This document shows, piece by piece, positions 44,934-51,122 of a stretch of 51,122 nucleotides of DNA. Positions within the stretch are counted from its first letter, which is position 1; each line of letters opens with the position of its first letter. The stretch spans positions 1 to 51,122 of the forward strand of contig JAJXZF010000099.1 in NCBI GenBank assembly GCA_021780225.1. Direction: 5' to 3'. Below the pieces are notes generated by a model. That model saw only the letters and a list, made by a program, of their open reading frames with translations, did not search any database and was not told where the DNA came from. Position numbers and translations under genes: made by a program. The DNA is from Deltaproteobacteria bacterium. GTDB lineage: Bacteria > Desulfobacterota > Binatia > Binatales > Binataceae.

Positions 44934-46130
44934 TCAGAGCAGGTTGTAGGCGCGGGCGGCGTTCTCGCCCAGAATTCCGCGCCGGCCCGATTCGGTCATT
45001 GGCTCGACCATCCCGGCCAGCTCTTCGAGATAGTTTCCCGGATGGTCCGGATGCGGATAGTCGCTGGCCCAGAAGAATTTGTTCTCGCCGACGTGCCGCA
45101 TCATCGCGGCGATCGTCCGTTCGTCGGGATCGGCCGAGATGAAACACCGCTCCTTGAAATAGTAAGAGGGCTTTTCCTTGAGCCGCACGTTCTGCGCGAT
45201 CGTCGTGCCGGTGAAGATCGCGTCGGCGCGATCCAGGAAATAGCCAATCCATCCCGCGCCCGATTCGAGCACGACCACTTTCAGCTTCGGAAAGCGATCG
45301 AAAACGCCGTACTGGAAGAACGTCGCGAAAGCGTGCTGCACGCCCTGCGCCGCGAACAGGTCGTAGTACCATGCGGCCCAGCCGAAATTGTCGAAGCGGT
45401 GATGCACGCCGAAGGCGGACGGCTCGAGCGTCGGATGAATCGCGAGCGGCGCGCCGTGGTCCTGCGCGATCGCGAAAATCCTATCATGCGCCGGGTCGGC
45501 GTGCGGCCGGCGCGAAATCGTGAACGGCGCGAAGAAGGCGCCCTTGCATCCGTCTTTGACCGCGCGTTCCAGTTCGCGCGCGGCTTCGTCGGGATCGCCG
45601 AGCGAAAGATGCGCGATCGGCGCGAGCCGTCCGCCCGAATCGCGGCAGCAATCCGCGATCCAGCGGTTGTAGGCGCGCGCGTACGCGGCGGACAATTCCG
45701 CGTCCATCGTTTCGCATTCCCACAAAAGCCCGATCGTCGGATAGAGAATCGACTTCGCCATCCCCTCCTTGTCGAGCAGTCGCAGCCGCTCTGTCATGTC
45801 CATCGTGCCGAACGCGGCGCCCTTGAGGTAGGTGTCCTCGGGCTTGGGCTTTTCGTGGCGCAGCTCCGCCGCGCGGCCGGCGTTGACGAACTCTTCGCGG
45901 CGGCGGCGCGCCTCGGCCACCTGCTTGCCCATCCCGCCGAGCGTGCCGAGCTGCCCCTGGCGCGTCTGCGTGGCGCGCCTGCCCGCGACTTCCAGGTATT
46001 CGTAGCCGTCGCCGCCGACTTTGATTTGAATCGCGCGATCGCGATATTTCGCCTCGCTATACTTGAGCCACAGGTCGGGCGGTTCGAGGATATGGCCGTC
46101 CGCGTCGATCGCCAGCGCTTCGCTTCGCAT
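44934..46130 (-). CDS. Amidohydrolase_2 family protein (copy 3)
   Basis: A 398-residue ACMSD-like metal hydrolase. IDADGHILEPPDLW has the N-terminal D-x-H motif, LAIHPT the central histidine, and ASDYPHPDHPGNYLEE the C-terminal aspartate. A charged stretch rich in Arg and Glu around residues 55-105 is an insertion not obvious in the copies at 9896 and 36284. It lies 18 bp upstream of the broken amidase on the same strand, so the two once formed an operon. The reaction is unknown; decarboxylation or hydrolysis is likely. Confidence 0.87.
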   Translation of the reverse strand: MRSEALAIDADGHILEPPDLWLKYSEAKYRDRAIQIKVGGDGYEYLEVAGRRATQTRQGQLGTLGGMGKQVAEARRRREEFVNAGRAAELRHEKPKPEDTYLKGAAFGTMDMTERLRLLDKEGMAKSILYPTIGLLWECETMDAELSAAYARAYNRWIADCCRDSGGRLAPIAHLSLGDPDEAARELERAVKDGCKGAFFAPFTISRRPHADPAHDRIFAIAQDHGAPLAIHPTLEPSAFGVHHRFDNFGWAAWYYDLFAAQGVQHAFATFFQYGVFDRFPKLKVVVLESGAGWIGYFLDRADAIFTGTTIAQNVRLKEKPSYYFKERCFISADPDERTIAAMMRHVGENKFFWASDYPHPDHPGNYLEELAGMVEPMTESGRRGILGENAARAYNLL

Positions 46131-46228
46131 CGCGATTGCTCCGTCATTAACCAGTGGCTATTCCGGCGTTGCCGGGCTAATACTCAGCCGCTCGATTCAA
46201 TTCCCGCTTTGTGCGAATTGCTATTCGA

Positions 46229-47146
46229 TCAGAACAGCGCGAGCGGATTCACCGGCGACGCGGTCGCGCGCTCGAGAATCAGCGGCGCCATCGTGAACAG
46301 GAATTCGTAGCGGTTGTGCTTTTCGCAGGCCGCCGCGAGCGCCTCGAAATCGGCGTTGTCGATCAGATGAACGCCCATCATCACCAGCGTGCCGATATGG
46401 ATCGGCAGGCCCAGTTCGGCGCCGTACGGGCTGGGCGCGGCGTCGCTTACGGCGTCGCATCCGAGCACCGCGATTTTCCGTTCATGGAGCCATTCGAGGC
46501 ACGAAGCGTCGAGGCCGGGCAGGCCTTCGCGGCGGGGATCCCAGGCGCCCTTGACGGCTTTGCGGCGATGGCGTCCGGTGCGAATCAGGAGCACGTCGCC
46601 CTCTTCGACGCCGAGGCCGGCGCCGAGTTTTTCCGCGGCTTCGAGATCTTCGGGAAAAATCAGCTCGCCCGGATCCAGCCATTCGACCTTGCGCGCCCGC
46701 GCGATATCCAGCATCACGCCCCGGCTCATGACGCCGTCGCGCGTGACGTCGATCGCGCAGCGCCTGGCGCCGAAGCGGCCGACCTCGCGATCGCTGAAGC
46801 CGTTGTACATCTTGCCCTGCCAGAAGACGTGGCAGAGCGCGTCGAGATGGGTGAACGCCATCCCGTGCGGCGCGATCGCGAAATAATCCAGCGAGGCGAT
46901 TCCCGGCGGGCCCGCGTGCAGCATCATGTGGGTCACCGGCTGCGGGTTGTCCGGCGTGGTCTTGGTCGAGAGCGGCTGCGCCAGCGACACGATGTCGCCG
47001 GTTTTGGCGAGCGTCGCGGCGTGCGCGCGCTTCTTTGCCGTAATGAAGTTAAGGGCGCCGCGCTCGTCGTCTTTGCCCCATCGGCCCCAGTTGCTGATTT
47101 TTTCGTAAACCGATCGAACTTCCTGCACAGTCAATCGCGGTGGCAT
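46229..47146 (-). CDS. Cyclase family protein (kynurenine formamidase-like)
   Basis: A 305-residue putative metal-dependent hydrolase of the cyclase family (PF04199). The motif FTHLDALCHVFWQG fits the family H-x-D-x3-H metal motif. EEGDVLLIRTGRHRR and GLPGLDASCLEWLHERKIAV with LGCDAVSD are further landmarks. The family hydrolyses formyl-amides or cyclic imides and lactones. An AGGGAG site is upstream of the ATG. It is divergent from the SagB-like gene across about 230 bp. Confidence 0.88.
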   Translation of the reverse strand: MPPRLTVQEVRSVYEKISNWGRWGKDDERGALNFITAKKRAHAATLAKTGDIVSLAQPLSTKTTPDNPQPVTHMMLHAGPPGIASLDYFAIAPHGMAFTHLDALCHVFWQGKMYNGFSDREVGRFGARRCAIDVTRDGVMSRGVMLDIARARKVEWLDPGELIFPEDLEAAEKLGAGLGVEEGDVLLIRTGRHRRKAVKGAWDPRREGLPGLDASCLEWLHERKIAVLGCDAVSDAAPSPYGAELGLPIHIGTLVMMGVHLIDNADFEALAAACEKHNRYEFLFTMAPLILERATASPVNPLALF

Positions 47147-47379
47147 GGATGCACCCTCCCTGGTGGCGCTTCATCGGTTAGCGAAACCGCGCCGGAGCCG
47201 GCCGGTCCGCGATGGTTCGCGCCGCGCCGCGCGCGCCGACAGGATTTCCGGCGCAGGCGGCCGTGCGTGTATGCTTCGGCGTATAGCACGGGGCGGGCGA
47301 CGGCGGTCAACCGGCGGATGGCGCGGGATCGCCGGGGCCCGTTCGGGACAGGCCAGGACATCAAAGGCGGGGGGCGGAT

Positions 47380-48921
47380 TTGAGCGACAAAGATCGCACG
47401 GCGGCGCGCCTCTATCACGAGGTGACGAAACATTCGTACACCAGCGTTCGCTCGAATCCGCATCGTTTGGATTGGGATAACCGTCCGTTCCAGTACAAGA
47501 TTTATCCGGCGGCGGGCACGCTCGCGATGCCGCGCGAGATCGAGTTGCCGTCCGCGCCGGCCAGCGCGGCGATCGCGGGACGCGTCGGGACGGCAAACGG
47601 CGCCGATCGCACGGTCGGTCTTGAGGAGATAACGCGGCTTTTATTCTGCACTGGCGGGCTTACGCGCAGCCGGATCGTCAACGGCGAGGAGTACCATTTC
47701 CGCGCCGCGGCGTCCGCCGGCGCGCTCTATCCGATCGAAATTTATCTCGCGGCGGGCGCCGTCGATGGCGTCGAGCGCGGGCTGTATCACTTTTCGCCGG
47801 CCGACCTGAAGCTGCGCGGACTCCGGCGCGGGGATTGGCGCGGCTATCTGGCGGAGGCTGCGGCGCGAGACGATCTTAGGCAATCGCGGGCGGTGTTGAT
47901 TTTTTCGGCGCTATATTGGCGGAGCGCCTGGAAATATCGTGCGCGCGCCTATCGTTATTGCTTCTGGGACGCGGGCACGCTGCTCGCGAATTTGCTCGCC
48001 GCCGCCAATGCGGACGAAATTTCCACGGAAATCATTACGTTTTTTGCCGATGCGCCGGTGGAACGGTTGCTTGATGTGGACGGCGACCGCGAGGGCGTTG
48101 TGTGTCTGGCGCCGCTCGGGCGTGTACCGGACGCGCCCGCGGCGCCATCCGGCGCCACAGCGCTGCCTCCGATTGGCCTCGACACAATTCCGCTGTCAGC
48201 CCACGAAGTCGTCTATGACGACCTCGTCAAGCTGCATCGCGCTTCAAGTCTCGACTCGCCGGACGCGGCGGCGGCGTGCCGCGAGGCGCGTCTGGCGCCG
48301 CCCACCGGCACCGGCGGCGGCCCGCCGGTAATGATCGAGCCGCTCGCGGACGACGAAACGGCGGAATTAGGCGCCACGATCCTGCGCCGCGGTTCGACGC
48401 GCGAATTCGCGCGCGAAGCGATGGACGCCGCCGAGCTCGGGACAATTCTCATGACCGCGCGCGCGCCGGTTCGGGCGGATTTTCCTTTCACGGTCGAGCC
48501 ATTCCTGATCGTCAACGCGGTCGATGGTTTGGCTGCGGGCGTTTATCGTTTCCGGCGTGCGGCGGGCGCTCTCGAATTACTGCGTGCGGGCGAATTTCGC
48601 GGCGAGGCGGGATACCTGTGCCTTGAACAGCCGCTGGGCGCGGATTGCAGCGCGCTGATTTGCTACATGGCGCGCCTGGACGAGGTGCTGGAGGCGTTCG
48701 GGAATCGCGGTTACCGAATCGCGCATCTGGAGGCCGGACTGCTCGGCGGCCGCGCCTACCTCGCGGCATATTCGATCGGCCGGGGCGCGACGGGTTTGAC
48801 ATTTTATGACGACGACGCGGCGAAATTCTTTTCGCCCGACGATCCAGCGTGGTCGCCGCTGCTGATGCTGGCGGTCGGCGCGCCGAAGCGGCGGACCGAT
48901 CGCGAACCCGACGACGGCTGA
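47380..48921 (+). CDS. SagB-type double nitroreductase-fold flavoenzyme
   Basis: A 513-residue protein with two nitroreductase-like domains in tandem. The N-terminal block has HSYTSVRSNPHRLDWDNRPF and IYPAAG, the SagB/ThcOx signature; the first fold covers about 60-250 (AAASAGALYPIEIYLAAG, ARAYRYCFWDAGTL). The second fold covers about 320-505 (RRGSTREFAREAMD, YRIAHLEAGLLGGRAYLAA). SagB enzymes use FMN to oxidise azolines in ribosomal peptides, but I see no precursor peptide or cyclodehydratase nearby, so its substrate is open. The start appears to be TTG 47380 behind GGGGGCGGA. Confidence 0.82.
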   Translation: MSDKDRTAARLYHEVTKHSYTSVRSNPHRLDWDNRPFQYKIYPAAGTLAMPREIELPSAPASAAIAGRVGTANGADRTVGLEEITRLLFCTGGLTRSRIVNGEEYHFRAAASAGALYPIEIYLAAGAVDGVERGLYHFSPADLKLRGLRRGDWRGYLAEAAARDDLRQSRAVLIFSALYWRSAWKYRARAYRYCFWDAGTLLANLLAAANADEISTEIITFFADAPVERLLDVDGDREGVVCLAPLGRVPDAPAAPSGATALPPIGLDTIPLSAHEVVYDDLVKLHRASSLDSPDAAAACREARLAPPTGTGGGPPVMIEPLADDETAELGATILRRGSTREFAREAMDAAELGTILMTARAPVRADFPFTVEPFLIVNAVDGLAAGVYRFRRAAGALELLRAGEFRGEAGYLCLEQPLGADCSALICYMARLDEVLEAFGNRGYRIAHLEAGLLGGRAYLAAYSIGRGATGLTFYDDDAAKFFSPDDPAWSPLLMLAVGAPKRRTDREPDDG

Positions 48922-49223
48922 TCCCCGCCGCACGATGCCGAAGGGCGCGTGTCCCTCCGCGCTCAAAGAATTCGTTGAAGCTGTCGTTTTAGCCGTATCA
49001 GCGTCGAAGGGACCGCGGCTTCAGCTTCGGCGCCCATCAAATAATCACCGTGCGATGCAATGCTTGCATTGTGGGCAGTGAAATATGCACGGATCGGAAA
49101 ATAGTCCAAGTTTATCTACGACTTTCGGATGGCATTGGGCTTGCTGATGGCCTCCTTCACCGGCGTCCCTGCGGCTTGGGACAATTTCGGTGTCCGCACA
49201 GCGGATAGAGACAAGGAGGAAAG
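48922..49223. other. Intergenic region with palindromic site before the permease
   Basis: About 300 bp without a gene. The palindrome CAATGC-TT-GCATTG at 49058-49071 lies about 150 bp upstream of the permease start and could bind a regulator. Nothing else stands out. Confidence 0.5.
49058..49071. promoter_or_regulatory. Palindrome CAATGC-TT-GCATTG, operator candidate
   Basis: Perfect 6-bp inverted repeat with a 2-base spacer upstream of the amino-acid permease. Its size fits a dimeric regulator site. The regulator is not identified. Confidence 0.45.
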
Positions 49224-50897
49224 ATGGCTGCAACACCCGAAGCACCCAAGATGCAAGCAACGCTTGGGTTGACCGGGGTGACGGTCAACGCGATGGCGTT
49301 GATCGCACCGGGAGCGTTCCTATGGATCACGTTCGTCATTCAGGCCGGCTACGTGTTTCCGTCGGGACTGGCGATGTGGGCTGGAATTTTCGTCGCGCTG
49401 GCGCTGGCGTATGCGACCGCGCTTTCGTACTCGGAACTGGCGAAGCTCTATCCCGGCGCCGGCAGTTCCTATTTGTTCGCGGAACAGGCGTTCCTTAACA
49501 CGACCCGCGCTTACAAATTTTCCCGCATCGCCAAGTTCGTAATCGGCTGGGCGTCGCATCTTTACTACTGGGTTTATCCCGCGGTGATGGTCGCGACGAT
49601 GGGCGTGTTGATTGGCTACATTTTCGGCACGCTATGTCCGAGCATGATGAACAGCACGGTGCCCGGACCGCTGTTCATGGCGGTGGTCGCGGTGATCTTT
49701 TCGTATGTCGTCGCCTATATCGCGTTTCGCGGCGTGTCCGGATCGACCAACGTCAATATCGCGATCAACGCGATTCAGATCGCTGCGCTGATCTTCTTCA
49801 GCGCGTTGGCGATCGCTTATCGCGTGGGCCATCCGGAAGGTTCGGCCGGCCTGGGTTTCGACGCCAACGGCAACGTGATCAAGACCACGCTTCATTACGC
49901 GCTGAGCGGCGACAACCCGTCCCATCCGAGCGCCTGGTCGGTAATCGCGCCGCACAACATCTCGTGGACGATGCTGCAGGCGACGATCGCGATCCTGCTG
50001 CTGGTCGGCTTCGAGTCGGTCACGGCGATGGGCGAGGAAGCGAAGAACCCGAAGCGCGATATTCCGCGCGCGGTGCTGCTTTCGCTGACCATTCAGGGCC
50101 TCATCTGTTACATGTTCGAATACTTCGCGGCCAACTACTTCATGAGCAGCGCCTACAGCCTGAAGGCGGCGAGCGGATCGGCCGCGCCGATCGGCGACAT
50201 GATGACTCTGGTCGGCAACGCGCTGCTGGGCGGGCATGGCCAGGCGTTCATGTTGATCGAGGCGTTCACGGTGTTCCTTGCCCTGATCGGCACGACCTTG
50301 AGCTGCATCAACACCGGCGCGCGCGTGACCTATGCGATGGGCCGCGACGAAGAAGTGCCGGAGCATTTCGGACTGCTGCATGGCGACAACCTGACGCCCC
50401 ATCGCGCGATCTGGACGCTCGCCGGAATTTCGGCGGTGTTGGGCGGACTTGCCGCGTTGACTTTCTTCACCGGCGGTTCGGCTCCGACCGATGACGTGAT
50501 GAAGACGCTGCCGCACAACATCTGGTACGCGCTCGGCCTTGGCTCGAACGCGACGTTGTCGGCGCTGCCCAACGGCTTGCTGACGGTGACGCTGCTGTCA
50601 AACTTCGGCACCTTCGTGCTCTACGGACTGACCAACGTCGTCTGCATCGTCGCCTTCAAGGAGCATCACGAGTTCCACGGCTTCAAGCACATGGTGGTGC
50701 CGATTTTCGGCGCGTTCGCGAACTTCGCGTGCCTCGCGTTCTATGTCATCGGGCCGCTGGAGGGTCTCGGAAGCTGGAAAGAGCCGATCATCGCAGTAGT
50801 GCTGTCGGCGGTGTGGGGTTTGTACGGCGCGCTCTATTTCATGCGCAATTCCAAGAAGAAAGGGAAAGATACGCTCCTTGTCGCCAAGCCAGCCTGA
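49224..50897 (+). CDS. APC-superfamily amino acid/polyamine permease
   Basis: A 557-residue inner-membrane transporter with about twelve hydrophobic spans. The N-terminal GLTGVTVNAMALIAPGAFLW and TALSYSELAKLYPGAGSSYL are typical of TM1-TM2 of amino-acid permeases, and GFESVTAMGEEAKNPKRDIP is the classic TM6-loop motif. AAGGAGG precedes the ATG. It takes up an amino acid, amine or polyamine by symport or exchange; the substrate cannot be told. It is a single-gene unit closed by a strong terminator at 50940. Confidence 0.92.
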   Translation: MAATPEAPKMQATLGLTGVTVNAMALIAPGAFLWITFVIQAGYVFPSGLAMWAGIFVALALAYATALSYSELAKLYPGAGSSYLFAEQAFLNTTRAYKFSRIAKFVIGWASHLYYWVYPAVMVATMGVLIGYIFGTLCPSMMNSTVPGPLFMAVVAVIFSYVVAYIAFRGVSGSTNVNIAINAIQIAALIFFSALAIAYRVGHPEGSAGLGFDANGNVIKTTLHYALSGDNPSHPSAWSVIAPHNISWTMLQATIAILLLVGFESVTAMGEEAKNPKRDIPRAVLLSLTIQGLICYMFEYFAANYFMSSAYSLKAASGSAAPIGDMMTLVGNALLGGHGQAFMLIEAFTVFLALIGTTLSCINTGARVTYAMGRDEEVPEHFGLLHGDNLTPHRAIWTLAGISAVLGGLAALTFFTGGSAPTDDVMKTLPHNIWYALGLGSNATLSALPNGLLTVTLLSNFGTFVLYGLTNVVCIVAFKEHHEFHGFKHMVVPIFGAFANFACLAFYVIGPLEGLGSWKEPIIAVVLSAVWGLYGALYFMRNSKKKGKDTLLVAKPA

Positions 50898-50939
50898 GGC
50901 CGCAATGCGATAATTGGGACTCGGTTTGGAGATGAGACA

Positions 50940-50980
50940 GGGGAGGGCCGCGGCCACGGCCCTCCCCATTTTTTATTTTT
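50940..50980 (+). terminator. Rho-independent terminator after the permease
   Basis: GGGGAGGGCCG (50940-50950) and CGGCCCTCCCC (50957-50967) form a perfect 11-bp stem with a 6-base loop, followed by ATTTTTTATTTTT. It starts 43 bp after the permease stop. The remaining 142 bases to the window end hold no gene. Confidence 0.92.
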
Positions 50981-51122
50981 ACGATGAGGCGCGCGGGTTG
51001 CGCGGAGTGCGCGCACGGAATCTCGGTTTGCGATGCAGTGCATTTGGCCGATGCATGACGAATAGTCAGTACTGCTGAATGAAGCGGCGCCATCCGAGCC
51101 GTCGCCCCGAAAAAGCTTGGGA

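Overview
The window is GC-rich bacterial DNA, densely packed with oxygenases and hydrolases of hydrophobic-compound catabolism. It holds two complete soluble diiron monooxygenase sets, two Rieske oxygenases, two DUF1329 envelope proteins, several amidohydrolase_2 proteins, a phosphotriesterase-like lactonase, a luciferase-like flavoenzyme and a selenoprotein. This gene mix resembles metagenome-assembled Binatota (Desulfobacterota-related) or similar uncultured soil and marine lineages. That placement is inference, because no marker gene lies in the window.

Layout. Bases 1-6440: the start of a divergent MarR-type regulator, a palindromic operator, about 650 bp without a recognised gene, monooxygenase operon 1 (alpha, beta, coupling protein, reductase), then an excisionase-like protein and a tyrosine integrase whose 3' end runs through a 46-bp tRNA-Lys(CTT) fragment. 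This looks like one end of an integrative element carrying a hydrocarbon monooxygenase. Bases 6441-7330: a wrecked IS3-family element. Bases 7524-12473: an XRE-cupin regulator, a DUF1329 protein, an amidohydrolase and a Rieske oxygenase. Bases 12618-13136: a second copy of the MarR regulator with an in-frame TGA.

Bases 13260-30240: a co-directional catabolic block. It holds operon 2 (beta, coupling protein, alpha), a dehydrogenase, a Baeyer-Villiger monooxygenase, a reductase, a second dehydrogenase, DUF1329, a lactonase-like enzyme, a double CoA-transferase, TetR, a VOC protein, an LLM flavoenzyme and a two-subunit Rieske dioxygenase. The order suggests hydroxylation, then oxidation to a ketone, Baeyer-Villiger insertion, ester or lactone opening and CoA activation. 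Bases 30540-31160: an integrase ruin beside tRNA-Ser(GCT).

Bases 31455-51122: a large membrane protein, several amidohydrolases, an alcohol dehydrogenase, an orphan receiver protein, an amidase, a redoxin-DsbD-alpha fusion with UGA at its active site and a SECIS-like hairpin, a PstI/BsuBI-type restriction-modification pair beside a beheaded amidase, a cyclase, a SagB-like double nitroreductase, and an APC permease closed by a strong terminator.

The first 127 bases are identical to 13075-13201. The duplicated regulator/operator head is therefore shared by the two monooxygenase operons, and position 1 is probably a contig end inside that repeat.
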